32,098 nucleotides of DNA from a virus. Position numbers and translations under genes: made by a program. The stretch covers positions 1 to 32,098 of IMG/VR virus record IMGVR_UViG_3300011253_000692. One strand, written 5' to 3'. This document shows, in pieces, positions 1 to 8,476 of this stretch; within the stretch, counting starts at the first letter, position 1; each line of letters begins with the position of its first letter. The notes beneath the pieces were generated by a model, which saw only the letters and a list, made by a program, of their open reading frames with translations, ran no database searches and was not told the origin of the DNA.

Positions 1-279
1 ACTCACGGAGACGGAGCAAAGCAAATAGACTTACCTTTACTAATGGCTAACGAAAGTAAAGATTGGAGCAATACAAAGCATAGATACATTTATACGCATC
101 ATGTACATCATAAAACAAGTAAGGACTTTATAGGTGTTACAGTTGAGAGCTTAAGAAGTCCTAGTGGTACTGATAGTTGGCATTCAAGAAATGGCTATAC
201 TGGAGTACCAAAAGCAGTAGAGGGTTTTCTACATTCAAAAGAAAACGGACAAGTCGCACGTTTAACACATATATTTTAA
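1..279 (+). CDS. Metallophosphoesterase, C-terminal part (continues from 31253-32098)
   Basis: This frame is open from base 1 and has no start inside the window before residue 15. It begins THGDG and contains HHVHH at residues 33-37. These match the last two metal-binding motifs of calcineurin-like phosphoesterases (GH and GHxH). The first motifs are found in the gene cut at the right edge (31253-32098), which has exactly 282 whole codons there and joins this frame without a shift, giving a protein of about 374 residues. The enzyme probably hydrolyses phosphodiester bonds in nucleic acid or nucleotides. It is followed by a terminator at 366-391. A separate short gene starting at Met 43 is much less likely. 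Confidence 0.85.
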   Translation, partial: THGDGAKQIDLPLLMANESKDWSNTKHRYIYTHHVHHKTSKDFIGVTVESLRSPSGTDSWHSRNGYTGVPKAVEGFLHSKENGQVARLTHIF

Positions 280-365
280 AAAAAAATGATAAAAAGTTTT
301 TTTATTAGATTTTTATTTATTAGTTTTATAGCAATTTTTAGATTATTTAGTTTAGTTAGTTAGAT

Positions 366-391
366 TAAGGGAGTTTAATCGCTCCCTTTTT
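366..391 (+). terminator. Intrinsic terminator after the metallophosphoesterase
   Basis: AAGGGAG (367-373) pairs with CTCCCTT (382-388) around an 8-nt loop, and the stem runs into five T (387-391). It separates the early/replication transcript that ends at 279 from the terminase operon starting at 411. The rest of 280-410 is AT-rich with no recognisable gene or TAnnTTTG promoter. Confidence 0.8.
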
Positions 392-410
392 CAAAATAAA
401 AAGATAGCAA

Positions 411-890
411 GTGTTAGAGGAATTATGTAAACATGATGAGTTTTTTAGAAGTGTTGCTATTAACATAAGCAAAGACAAAGCACTAGCTGATGATTTAGTT
501 CAAGAAATGTATTTATTAATACACGAATGTAATAATATTAAAAACCCTAAGTATTACGCAATACAAATAATAAAAAATCTATTCTTAAAAGAGTGTAAAA
601 GAACTAAGGCTATATCAATAGAAGATATAAACCAAGATTTTAAAGACGATGTAGATTATTTTAGTCCAGATGATAGCGAACAAGAAATAATAGATAAGGC
701 TAAAAGATTAAGTTATCCAAAAAAAGACTTGCTTATTGAAAGTTACGACAAAAGTTTGCGACAAATACAAAGCGAGTTTAAAATAGGTTACATGAGTACT
801 AACAGAGAACTAAAAAAAGCTCGTAAGGAAATACTAGGAGAAGACTATAAAAAACTTTATAAAAATAAAAGACGTAAAAGACATGGTTAA
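411..890 (+). CDS. RNA polymerase sigma-factor-like protein
   Basis: This is a 159-residue protein. Residues 20-65 look like sigma-70 region 2: KALADDLVQEMYL matches the region 2.1/2.2 helix that binds core polymerase, followed by an Ile/Lys-rich helix. Residues 100-142 have the helix-turn-helix character of region 4 (LIESYDKSLRQIQSEFKI). The C-terminus is very basic (KNKRRKR). The size fits an ECF-type two-domain sigma factor, although the sequence is divergent. Translation would start at GTG 411, because no ATG lies in frame nearby. It opens the terminase operon and overlaps the next gene by 8 nt. It may direct host polymerase to the late-gene element seen at 3062, 11065 and 13789 (inference). 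A related small DNA-binding protein of terminase operons remains possible. Confidence 0.6.
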   Translation: MLEELCKHDEFFRSVAINISKDKALADDLVQEMYLLIHECNNIKNPKYYAIQIIKNLFLKECKRTKAISIEDINQDFKDDVDYFSPDDSEQEIIDKAKRLSYPKKDLLIESYDKSLRQIQSEFKIGYMSTNRELKKARKEILGEDYKKLYKNKRRKRHG

Positions 891-1326
891 AGATGAAAAC
901 TATTATAATTCTTTAGATAAGAGAAGTAAAGAATATAAGCAATGGAAACTATCAAAAGAAACGTTTACAGAAAGCTTAGGTTTAGGTGATGTAGTAGATA
1001 GTATCACAAATAAAACAGGAATTAAAAAGGTTGTAAAGGCTTTTAAAAAAGATTGTGGATGCAATGAACGTAAACAGAAATGGAACGAGATAAGCTTATT
1101 TAAAAAAGGTTTAAAGCCTAGATGTTTTACGGATGAAGAGAAAGAACAGTATAAGGAGTTTTTTAATACACGAACTTTAAAAATAAGTAATGAGCAAAGG
1201 ATATTTATATCTAAATTATATGCTAGTGTATTTAACAGACCTTACTACGAGCCTTGCATAAATTGTAGTCCTAAGCCTTTAATTGCTATGATACAAAATT
1301 TAGATAAGGTTTATGAAAATATGTAA
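883..1326 (+). CDS. Conserved phage protein with CxC and CxxC motifs
   Basis: This protein has 147 residues. GLGDVVDSITNKTGIKKVV (residues 33-51) is followed by DCGCNERKQKWN (57-68) and, near the C-terminus, PCINC (124-128). The Cys pattern C58xC60...C81...C125xxC128 could bind a metal. The block from the Gly-Asp through the CGC-RK motif is familiar from hypothetical proteins of Bacteroidota phages, but its function is unknown to me. It starts at ATG 883, overlapping the sigma-like gene by 8 nt, and precedes the small terminase, so a packaging or late-gene role is possible (inference). Confidence 0.6.
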   Translation: MVKDENYYNSLDKRSKEYKQWKLSKETFTESLGLGDVVDSITNKTGIKKVVKAFKKDCGCNERKQKWNEISLFKKGLKPRCFTDEEKEQYKEFFNTRTLKISNEQRIFISKLYASVFNRPYYEPCINCSPKPLIAMIQNLDKVYENM

Positions 1327-1376
1327 TATAGAATGTGAATAACAATCAGAATAAACTGATTTTAACTAATTTTTGT

Positions 1377-1673
1377 ATGGATGGAAGAAAGAATAATAAA
1401 GGAGTAAAAGGAAATAAAGGAGGAGGTAGAAAACCAAAAGCAGATGAGTTGCGTTTTATTGAAAAACTAGACAATATAATTGATAGCGATGAAGCAATAA
1501 AAAAACTAATGCAACTAATAAAAGATGATAATTTTCCTGCTTTAAAATTATATATCGAGTATCGTTTTGGAAAGCCAAAAGAAGTTGTAGAAAATATAAA
1601 CCATAACTTTAATCAAGAATTAACAGACGAAGAAGCTAGACGAATTAAAGACATTTTAAATGAGAAATATTAA
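1377..1673 (+). CDS. terS: Terminase small subunit-like protein
   Basis: The protein begins MDGRKNNKGVKGNKGGGRK, a basic Gly-rich arm typical of small terminase/DNA-packaging proteins. It continues with helices and ends LTDEEARRIKDILNEKY. The subunit binds viral DNA to start packaging and recruits the large subunit. The frame is open from a GTG at 1335, which would add 14 unremarkable residues; ATG 1377 is preferred because the conserved Gly/Lys-rich arm starts directly after it. The gene abuts the large terminase, whose start codon follows the TAA without a gap. Assignment rests mainly on the N-terminal arm and position. Confidence 0.7.
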   Translation: MDGRKNNKGVKGNKGGGRKPKADELRFIEKLDNIIDSDEAIKKLMQLIKDDNFPALKLYIEYRFGKPKEVVENINHNFNQELTDEEARRIKDILNEKY

Positions 1674-3062
1674 TTGTTAAGCAATGAAGAGAAAGTATTA
1701 AAAGTAGCCTGTGAAGATAGTCTATTATTTTTTGCTAGATACATATACAAAGAAAACCATAATCGAAAGTTTATTTTATCAAAACATTTTGAAGAGATTG
1801 CAAAGTTTCTTGAGGATGTTTTTTTAGGTAAAATAAAAAGAGGTATTATAAATATGCCTCCAAGATATGGAAAGACAGAACTTGTTATTAAGATTTTTGT
1901 AAGTTGGTGTTTAGCAAAAGTAAATTATTCTAAATTTATACACTTATCTTATTCAGATGCTTTAGCCTTAGATAATTCAGCACAAACAAAAGAGTATATT
2001 CAAAGTGATGCGTTTCAGAAGTTATGGCAAATGGAACTAAAAAAAGACGCTCAATCCAAAAAGAAATGGTTTAACGAGTTTGGAGGTGGTATGTATGCTA
2101 CTGCTAGTGGTGGTGCAATTACAGGTTTTGGTGCAGGTGTAGATAATACACATGATTTTAGTGGTGCAATACTTATAGATGACCCATTAAAGCCAGACGA
2201 TGCTTTTAGTGAAATAGAAAGAAACAAAGTAAATAATAGATATAACAATACAATAAGGTCTAGAACTAACAAAGACGATACTCCTATTATAGTTATCATG
2301 CAAAGGCTACATGAAGACGATTTAAGTGGTTTCCTTTTAAATGGTGGTAGTGGTGAACACTGGGAACATTTATGTTTACCTGCTTTAAACGAATTTAACG
2401 AGCCTTTATATCCTCATAAACATACATTTGAGCAACTAGAAAGCATAAGACAAGCAGACCGATATACGTTTGCAGGACAATACCAACAAACACCTGCACC
2501 AGATGAGGGTGGAGAATGGAAAAAAGAATGGTTTGATATTATAGATAAGTCTGAAATACCTTTAAACTCTTTAAGGTGGGAGTTAATAATAGATGGAGCA
2601 TATACTAAAAACACAGCAAACGACCCAACAGGCTATCAAATAGGTGCAAAATACAAAGACGATTATATTATACTTTCATCAGTAGATAGATATTTAGAGT
2701 TGCCAGAACTTTTAAAAGACATTCCTAATTATATTACTTCTATTGGAGTTAATATATCTTTAATACTAATAGAGCCTAAAGCAAGTGGTAAGTCTTTAAA
2801 ACAAATGATAAGCAATAGTACTAGATTTCCTGTTGCAGAAATTAAAACAGATTTTGTAAATAGTTCTAAGATAGAAAACGTTAGAGCCTCTTCAAATTTT
2901 GTAGAGGGTGGTCGTGTTAAACTTGTTAAAGGTAGTTGGAATGATGCATTTTTAAATCAAGTTGGAACTTTTCCTAATGCTAAACATGATGAGCATATAG
3001 ATTTAACTTGCTACGGAATAGAAAGACACTTAATAAATACTTTCGGAATAGATGTAAGATAG
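1674..3062 (+). CDS. terL: Terminase large subunit (packaging ATPase and nuclease)
   Basis: This 462-residue protein starts at TTG 1674, directly after the preceding stop codon. The ATPase domain shows a Walker A variant PPRYGKTE (62-69), Walker B ILIDD (166-170) and a coupling motif VIMQRLHEDD (207-216). The RNase H-like nuclease domain has the expected acidic residues in IIDGAY (Asp 307), LIEPKASGKS (Glu 367) and AKHDEHID (Asp 439/443). The enzyme drives DNA into the prohead and cuts it to length. All key motifs are intact and the length is normal. The use of TTG is notable but there is no in-frame ATG before the conserved LLFFARY segment. Confidence 0.95.
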   Translation: MLSNEEKVLKVACEDSLLFFARYIYKENHNRKFILSKHFEEIAKFLEDVFLGKIKRGIINMPPRYGKTELVIKIFVSWCLAKVNYSKFIHLSYSDALALDNSAQTKEYIQSDAFQKLWQMELKKDAQSKKKWFNEFGGGMYATASGGAITGFGAGVDNTHDFSGAILIDDPLKPDDAFSEIERNKVNNRYNNTIRSRTNKDDTPIIVIMQRLHEDDLSGFLLNGGSGEHWEHLCLPALNEFNEPLYPHKHTFEQLESIRQADRYTFAGQYQQTPAPDEGGEWKKEWFDIIDKSEIPLNSLRWELIIDGAYTKNTANDPTGYQIGAKYKDDYIILSSVDRYLELPELLKDIPNYITSIGVNISLILIEPKASGKSLKQMISNSTRFPVAEIKTDFVNSSKIENVRASSNFVEGGRVKLVKGSWNDAFLNQVGTFPNAKHDEHIDLTCYGIERHLINTFGIDVR

Positions 3063-3090
3063 TAACAAAAAGACTTTTTTTTACTCTTAA
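3062..3090 (+). promoter_or_regulatory. Late promoter-like element, copy 1
   Basis: GTAACAAAAA (3062-3071), 11 nt, ACTCTTAA (3083-3090), then 4 nt and ATG 3095. The same two boxes with the same 11-nt and 4-nt spacings occur at 11065 and 13789. The GTAAC to CTCTTA distance resembles the -35/-10 spacing of ECF sigma promoters. It marks the first transcription unit after the large terminase. Confidence 0.6.
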
Positions 3091-3094
3091 ATAT

Positions 3095-3700
3095 ATGGAA
3101 GTAATTATACCAGAAAATATATCAGATATAACTTTAGAGCAGTTTCAAAAGTTTACTATTTTAAACGATAGAGAAATTGAAGATGAACACGAATACAACA
3201 AGCGTGTGGTTTCTATATTTACAAACATTAAATACAACCAGTCAGACAGAATTTCTAAAAAAGATTTTGAAAGTATCATTTTAGATATACTAAACGCTTT
3301 AAATAAAGAAGTTAGTTTTAGTAATACTTTTAAAATTGGAGACGTAGAATATGGTTTTATTCCAAACTTTGATGATATAACAGCCAAAGAGTTTTTTGAC
3401 TTGAATCTTTACAGGATTGACGATATTAAAAACTATCATAAGTTAATGGCTATTTTATACAGACCGATAACTAAAAAAGACGCTTTTAATAATTATAGTA
3501 TTGAGCCATACAACGGAACAGACAAGCACAGCGATAAAATGAAATATGCGCCTATGAATATCGTTAATGGATGCCTTGTTTTTTTTTCGAGTTTAGCCAG
3601 CGAATTGTCAAATCATACCCTGAAATATACAGCAGTACAACAAGCGAGGGAACTAGCGCAAGCGACTACTTCGATAAGTGGAAGTGGTATGCAACTTTAA
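3095..3700 (+). CDS. Tail assembly chaperone, zero-frame product
   Basis: MEVIIPENISDITLEQFQKF opens a protein of 201 residues. The frame is open further upstream, but ATG 3095 is chosen because it sits 4 nt after the conserved element at 3062-3090. Position between terminase and tape measure, plus the frameshift arrangement, fits the gpG/gpGT class of tail assembly chaperones, which coat the tape measure while the tail tube polymerises. A run of nine T at 3579-3587 lies at codons 162-165. Downstream of it, the -1 frame (to 3843) has the more protein-like sequence, whereas the zero-frame tail (SSLASELSNH onward) is short and could be the minor or spurious end. Confidence 0.7.
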   Translation: MEVIIPENISDITLEQFQKFTILNDREIEDEHEYNKRVVSIFTNIKYNQSDRISKKDFESIILDILNALNKEVSFSNTFKIGDVEYGFIPNFDDITAKEFFDLNLYRIDDIKNYHKLMAILYRPITKKDAFNNYSIEPYNGTDKHSDKMKYAPMNIVNGCLVFFSSLASELSNHTLKYTAVQQARELAQATTSISGSGMQL

Positions 3701-3843
3701 ACGAGTTAGCACATGGCAATATATTAAATTTTGAAAAAATATTAAATTTAAACGTACACGAAATTCACACGTTTTTAGCGCATAAAATAGATAGGGCTAA
3801 ATTAGAAGAGGAGTTAAGAAAACCAAATTTAACAAGATTATGA
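3571..3843 (+). CDS. Tail assembly chaperone, -1 frame extension (gpGT-like)
   Basis: This frame is not expected to start at its own ATG 3571 but to be reached by a -1 shift in the T run at 3579-3587. The extension reads FSQRIVKSYPEIYSSTT and then DYFDKWKWYATLNELAHGN, followed by a helical stretch ending KPNLTRL. The Trp/Tyr-rich segment resembles the W-containing helix that often follows the frameshift in tail chaperones of Bacteroidota phages. The stop (TGA 3841-3843) overlaps the next start in an ATGA. The overlap with the zero frame is about 115 nt. Confidence 0.6.
   Translation: MPCFFFEFSQRIVKSYPEIYSSTTSEGTSASDYFDKWKWYATLNELAHGNILNFEKILNLNVHEIHTFLAHKIDRAKLEEELRKPNLTRL
3579..3587 (+). 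other. Slippery T9 run, putative -1 ribosomal frameshift site
   Basis: In the zero frame the codons are GTT TTT TTT TCG, so 3580-3586 forms a T TTT TTT slippery heptamer. A -1 slip gives GTT TTT TTT TTC GAG and continues to a stop at 3843. The fusion would have 164 + 85 = 249 residues. A homopolymer sequencing error is the alternative explanation. Confidence 0.6.
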
Positions 3844-4304
3844 ACCAATATTCTGAATTACTACAATACATTTATAACCTTGCTATCGCAGACCCTTTTA
3901 TTAATACTGTTACGCAAGGAGATACAGATAAAATAGATTTAGACAAAGGCAATATATTTTCTTTGCTTCACATCGTTATAGATAGTGGTTCGTTTAGTAA
4001 TGGCTCTACTGTTTTATTTAGTGTAAGTTTAGACTGTTTAGCCCTTAGAAATATAAATAAAGCAGAAGTTATAAGCGATAAGTTTTGGAAGCAAGATAAT
4101 GAAGTAGATAACCACAACGAAACGTTAGCGAGTTTGAACAAATTGTGGACTATAATGTACAGAGACTTTGAAAGAAGAAACATAACAGCGAGCGAAAACC
4201 CAACACTAGAAAAAATATCTTTTGCAGGTAAAAATTTATACGATGGTTGGTCTTTGTCTTTTGAAGTAGAACTGCCAAACACAACGCTTAATCTATGCGA
4301 GTAA
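3840..4304 (+). CDS. Tail-associated conserved protein (probable tail completion)
   Basis: This protein has 154 residues. It contains TQGDTDKIDLDKGNIFSLLH (25-44), a pattern I associate with a protein family found in the tail modules of flavobacterial phages, and ends in beta-rich sequence FEVELPNTTLNLCE. It starts by ATGA overlap with the chaperone gene and overlaps the following tail-completion gene by 10 nt, so translation is probably coupled. The precise role is unknown; a head-tail joining or tail-terminator function is an inference from position. Confidence 0.6.
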   Translation: MNQYSELLQYIYNLAIADPFINTVTQGDTDKIDLDKGNIFSLLHIVIDSGSFSNGSTVLFSVSLDCLALRNINKAEVISDKFWKQDNEVDNHNETLASLNKLWTIMYRDFERRNITASENPTLEKISFAGKNLYDGWSLSFEVELPNTTLNLCE

Positions 4305-4807
4305 AAGACGTGTTAAATACGTTCGGTAAGCGTGTAATAAAACAAAGTAGAACAAATCTAACTAAGAAGAAAAAAAACGCTTCTAAGGGCTTATATAATA
4401 GTTTAAAGTATAACTTAAAAGTAAGTCAAAACAAATACGAATTGTATTTTGAAATGGAAGATTATGGTTCATTTATAGATAGAGGTGTTAAAGGTGTTGG
4501 AGGAACAAAAGCAAACGGAAAAAGGTGGCAAAAAAAGATTGTAACGAACAACGATTTTAAATATAAAAATAAAAAACCTCCTGCAAAAGCATTTGATAAG
4601 TGGATAGTAAGACGAGGTATTGCAAATAGAGACGCTGGAGGTCGTTTCACAAGTAGAAAAAGTACCTCGTTTGCTATCGCCAACAGTGTATATCATACAG
4701 GATTAGAAACGACTAACTTTTTTACTAAACCTTTAGAGAATGAATTTAATAAACTGCCAGACGATTTACTTAATGGAATGTTAGGCGAAATAGATATAAT
4801 ACTATGA
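4295..4807 (+). CDS. HK97 gp10-like tail completion protein
   Basis: This protein has 170 residues with a basic N-terminal half. DYGSFIDRGVKGVGG (residues 56-70) corresponds to the 'YGxFVExG' turn typical of gp10-like neck/tail-completion proteins. A later segment, FAIANSVYHTGLETTNFF, fits the family's second half. Such proteins sit at the head-tail or tail-terminator junction and stabilise the finished tail. The gene is tightly packed: 10-nt overlap upstream and ATGA overlap downstream. Confidence 0.65.
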   Translation: MRVKDVLNTFGKRVIKQSRTNLTKKKKNASKGLYNSLKYNLKVSQNKYELYFEMEDYGSFIDRGVKGVGGTKANGKRWQKKIVTNNDFKYKNKKPPAKAFDKWIVRRGIANRDAGGRFTSRKSTSFAIANSVYHTGLETTNFFTKPLENEFNKLPDDLLNGMLGEIDIIL

Positions 4808-5568
4808 TAAAAATATTATCACCATACTACATAAATATACCTTATGAAAGCCCAGTAACAGGCTTAGTATGTTCAGAGTTTACTCTAAAACTATATGTAT
4901 GGAATGGTCTTAAAACAGATATTCCAATAGATGCTAGTTATGAGATTACAAAGACAAATCCAGAGGGATTAACAACATCTACGCAAATAGATATATCAAA
5001 TCTTATAAGCACTTTTTTAGAATTCGAGCCTAAAACAGTAACAGACAACGAAATAATTAACGGAGATAATCAAGTATGGTATAGTGTAAGCGTATTTTAC
5101 ACAACAGAAAACACTAGTGAACTTTTAACGCCACAACTTCAAGAAACTAAACTAGCTTTAAAGGGTTATAATTACGGAATGAGTGGAGAAAATGCAGAAA
5201 CTCCAAGCGATAAAATACTAATGCAAGCGAGAGAGTTTAAAGTTGCTAGAGATAGCAAAGTAATAATACCTATTGAAATAGAAGAAAGTGTACCGCCTGT
5301 ACCTAGCATAGTTATAGACGCAGTAATTATAGTAAATAACTTTGATTATCAGATATATTTTACAGCGATAGGCACGTATAGTCAATTCTTCGTATCAATA
5401 ACAGCAGATGTCGGAGATACTACACCTCGTTTAGTTTACTTAAACGGAACAACAAGCCCACAAAATTTAGAGATAACAGAAATTAATGGTGTTACTGTAA
5501 AAATGTTTGGGTACGACACAGCTAGTGGAACTAACGTAACATCTAATACATTAAACGTAGCAACATGA
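4804..5568 (+). CDS. Virion structural protein, beta-rich (tail module)
   Basis: This 254-residue protein has strongly beta-type sequence, rich in Thr/Ser/Val/Ile. It opens MIKILSPYYINIPYESP and is organised around short beta strands, with a proline-rich hinge near residues 160-167 (ESVPPVPS) that separates two halves. The C-terminal half looks like an immunoglobulin/fibronectin-type sandwich (inference only). It lies between tail completion and baseplate-like genes and is joined to both by ATGA overlaps, so a tail or baseplate component is likely. I do not recognise a specific family. Confidence 0.6.
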   Translation: MIKILSPYYINIPYESPVTGLVCSEFTLKLYVWNGLKTDIPIDASYEITKTNPEGLTTSTQIDISNLISTFLEFEPKTVTDNEIINGDNQVWYSVSVFYTTENTSELLTPQLQETKLALKGYNYGMSGENAETPSDKILMQAREFKVARDSKVIIPIEIEESVPPVPSIVIDAVIIVNNFDYQIYFTAIGTYSQFFVSITADVGDTTPRLVYLNGTTSPQNLEITEINGVTVKMFGYDTASGTNVTSNTLNVAT

Positions 5569-6140
5569 TAACTATTATATCTTATCCAAATAACACGATT
5601 AACGAGAGTATAGCAGTACCTACAAGTATTGATAGTGCTGAACTTGTAAAGTACATTACAGTTAACGTAGAAGACGCAATAAATGAGGACTTTATAGAGG
5701 TTACTTATAATAGCGAGACTATCACATTACTAATTACGGATGAGTGCAGATACACTACATACGATATTAATTTTGTGAATAAAGAGGGCGCACAGCAAGT
5801 CTTTACAATGTTTAAAAAGCGAACCGATAATATAAGTATCACAAACGAAAAATACGAGAGTTTCAGAGGGCAACCATTACAAGGTAATCACCAATTTATA
5901 ACGTATAACACGCAAGCAAAAAAAGATTTTAAATTAAATAGTGGTTTTATTAGCGAAGACTTAAACGATACTATCACGCAAATAATGTTGAGCGATAGAT
6001 TATGGATAAGAGAAAACGACATATTAACTCCGATTATTTTAAAAGGCAAAAGTTTAAGTTATAAAACTAGACAAAACGAAAGGCTAATTAATTACGAGTT
6101 AAGTTTTGAATACGCTTTTAATGAGGTTAATAATATATGA
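5565..6140 (+). CDS. Distal tail/baseplate-like structural protein
   Basis: This 191-residue protein contains ECRYTTYDINFVNKEGA (residues 61-77) and a C-terminal segment TRQNERLINYELSFEYAF. Both are typical of a conserved structural protein in tail modules of Bacteroidota siphoviruses, usually followed by the large baseplate protein, as here. The probable role is distal tail or baseplate assembly, by position. It overlaps both neighbours by ATGA. Confidence 0.6.
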   Translation: MITIISYPNNTINESIAVPTSIDSAELVKYITVNVEDAINEDFIEVTYNSETITLLITDECRYTTYDINFVNKEGAQQVFTMFKKRTDNISITNEKYESFRGQPLQGNHQFITYNTQAKKDFKLNSGFISEDLNDTITQIMLSDRLWIRENDILTPIILKGKSLSYKTRQNERLINYELSFEYAFNEVNNI

Positions 6141-8476
6141 TAACAGCGATATACATAAATAACGATAGACTAGACTTGTTTCAAGATGAAAGTATTACTG
6201 TACAATCCTCTATTATAGACAGTCAAGATATTACTAAAAACACAGGAGACTTTACAAGAGACTTTACTGTACCTGCAAATGATAATAATAACGAAATATT
6301 TAAACATTATTATAATGCGACTATTGACAATTCTTTCGATGCAAGAACAAAAGTAGACGGAAAAATAGAACTTTCTGGACTACCTTTTAAGCGTGGTAAG
6401 TTTCAATTAAGGAAAGTATTAGTAAGAAGCAATAAGCCTTATGCTTACTCAATTAGTTTTAGTGGTAACGCTCAAGATATAAAAACAAAAGTAGGCAATG
6501 ATGAATTAACTGATTTAGATTTAACAGCGTTTGACCACGATTATAATAGTGCTAATGTAAAGTTAGGTTTAACAGATAGTTTGTTTAATGATGATATAGT
6601 TTATAATTTGTTAGCAAAGAAGCAACTGTACTATAATTCAGTTGCGTCAGACCAAACAAACACAAACACTTTAAGCAATATTGCATATAATAGTCCAAGC
6701 CAAACAAATGGTATTTTATGGAATGATTTAAGACCTGCCATAAAACTAAATAGAATACTTGATGCAATAGAGACAAAGTACGATATTAATTTTACAAATG
6801 ATTTCTTTGGAAGACAAGAGTTTGATAAGTTGTATTTATGGCTTAACAAAGACAAAACCAATGATATAGGCGTCACAAGTCAAAGAGTAGATTTTAATGG
6901 TGGTGATAGTGATAATGTAGATTTTACAACAGACATTGGAACGTTTAGTACTTATAATCAAAGTTATTGGGTACTAAGGTTGTTAGTCACGCCTTTAGTT
7001 GGTTTTGAAGATATACCTTATAAAATAAAATGTTTTAGAAATAATGAATTATTAGGTGTTTTAGAACGCACAGGAACGGCAGTATACCAACAGGTTTTGA
7101 TTAGTCAAAACTTTATAAACGAAGTATATTTTGAGATTGAAGTGTCCAATCCTTTTTCATACACAACAGAATTAAAACAAACTAAAAACTCTTTTGTGTT
7201 TGGAATACCAAATGAATATTATTATACAACGTCATCAGCAAACACAATTACATCAGAATTAAGTATAAAGAATAATTTACCTAAAATAAAGGTTATAGAC
7301 TTCTTAAAAGGCTTATTTAAGATGTTTAAATTAGTAGTTAATACGAAAGGCTCAAATACTATTTATGTAAACGATTTAAACAGTTATTACGCACAAGGAA
7401 AGTTAGTAGATGTTACAAAATATGTAGATTTTGAGAGTGTAGATATTGAGCGTGGAAAAATATTAAAAGAAATAAATTTTAATTTTGAAGAGCCTAAAAC
7501 TATTTTAGCAGAACAGTTTTTAGAGAATACAAATATTGCTTATGGTGATGAGGAGTTAAAGTTAGAAGATGCAAGTGGACAACCTTTAGAGGGCGAAACT
7601 TTAGAATATGAAGTACCTTTTGAGCAGTTTGTTTACGAAAGACTAAACGACACTACGACAAATGACGTTACAAATGTACAATATGGCGCAATAATAGACC
7701 AAGAGTTAAAGAGTGTAAACCCTAAAACAAACATTTTTTATAATGTATCACAAGACTTAGGCACTAATACAATCGCTTTAATAAACGATAGTAACACAAT
7801 AGAAGAGATTACAATATTAAACACACCATCGCATAGCATAGACTTCTTAAATATGCCTTTTTGCACAACTTTTGGAAGTGAGTTCAGTACATGGAATGGA
7901 AACTTAATGAGTAACACGCTTTATAATAATTATCATGCAGACTTTATAAAAAGTATTTTCAATATAAAAAGAAGAAGTTTTAAATTCAAGGCTTTATTAC
8001 CATTAAACATAATAACAAGTTTACAACTAAATGACGTTATAAAAATAAGGGAGGACTATTACAGGATTGATAACTACCAGACCGAAATAACAAAAGGAGA
8101 AACTACTCTTAATTTAATAAATAGTTTTGATAATAATTTAGTCGGTTTCAATGCAAGTCAAACAATATTTATAACGGATAGCGAAGCAAACAGACAAAGC
8201 ACTTATATAAATAAAGTTAGTAATAATACAACTACTTTAATAGATAATGGTTTTGGCACAAGTTGGGTTTCTACTTCTTACAATGGCAATATTTTAAATA
8301 TAGATTTAGACGAAAATACAACGCTTTCCGATAGGACTATTACAATACAATTACTAGAAGTCGATTTAAAAAAGACTATTGATTTAATTATAATACAAAA
8401 CAGAAAAAAAACATATAGAGCAGATAGCACTTTTATAACAACAGATACAAATTTAATAACAGCAGACAATGGCTAG
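6137..8476 (+). CDS. Large tail/baseplate structural protein
   Basis: This 779-residue protein has an N-terminus (SQDITKNTGDFTRDFTVPAN, residues 29-48) that is characteristic of the large tail protein family of Bacteroidota phages: a 'DiTK...fT..f.lP' stretch followed by NNEIFKHYYNA. It is rich in Asn and Thr with long beta regions. It likely forms the baseplate hub or tail tip that carries the fibre proteins. The last residues overlap the next gene by 8 nt. No enzymatic motif was seen. Confidence 0.65.
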   Translation: MITAIYINNDRLDLFQDESITVQSSIIDSQDITKNTGDFTRDFTVPANDNNNEIFKHYYNATIDNSFDARTKVDGKIELSGLPFKRGKFQLRKVLVRSNKPYAYSISFSGNAQDIKTKVGNDELTDLDLTAFDHDYNSANVKLGLTDSLFNDDIVYNLLAKKQLYYNSVASDQTNTNTLSNIAYNSPSQTNGILWNDLRPAIKLNRILDAIETKYDINFTNDFFGRQEFDKLYLWLNKDKTNDIGVTSQRVDFNGGDSDNVDFTTDIGTFSTYNQSYWVLRLLVTPLVGFEDIPYKIKCFRNNELLGVLERTGTAVYQQVLISQNFINEVYFEIEVSNPFSYTTELKQTKNSFVFGIPNEYYYTTSSANTITSELSIKNNLPKIKVIDFLKGLFKMFKLVVNTKGSNTIYVNDLNSYYAQGKLVDVTKYVDFESVDIERGKILKEINFNFEEPKTILAEQFLENTNIAYGDEELKLEDASGQPLEGETLEYEVPFEQFVYERLNDTTTNDVTNVQYGAIIDQELKSVNPKTNIFYNVSQDLGTNTIALINDSNTIEEITILNTPSHSIDFLNMPFCTTFGSEFSTWNGNLMSNTLYNNYHADFIKSIFNIKRRSFKFKALLPLNIITSLQLNDVIKIREDYYRIDNYQTEITKGETTLNLINSFDNNLVGFNASQTIFITDSEANRQSTYINKVSNNTTTLIDNGFGTSWVSTSYNGNILNIDLDENTTLSDRTITIQLLEVDLKKTIDLIIIQNRKKTYRADSTFITTDTNLITADNG

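Noticed and set aside
8087-8112. Fourth copy of the late promoter-like element (ATAACAAAAG ... ACTCTTAA)
   Set aside because: Spacing is 8 nt instead of 11, it lies inside the large tail gene and no start codon follows at 4 nt.
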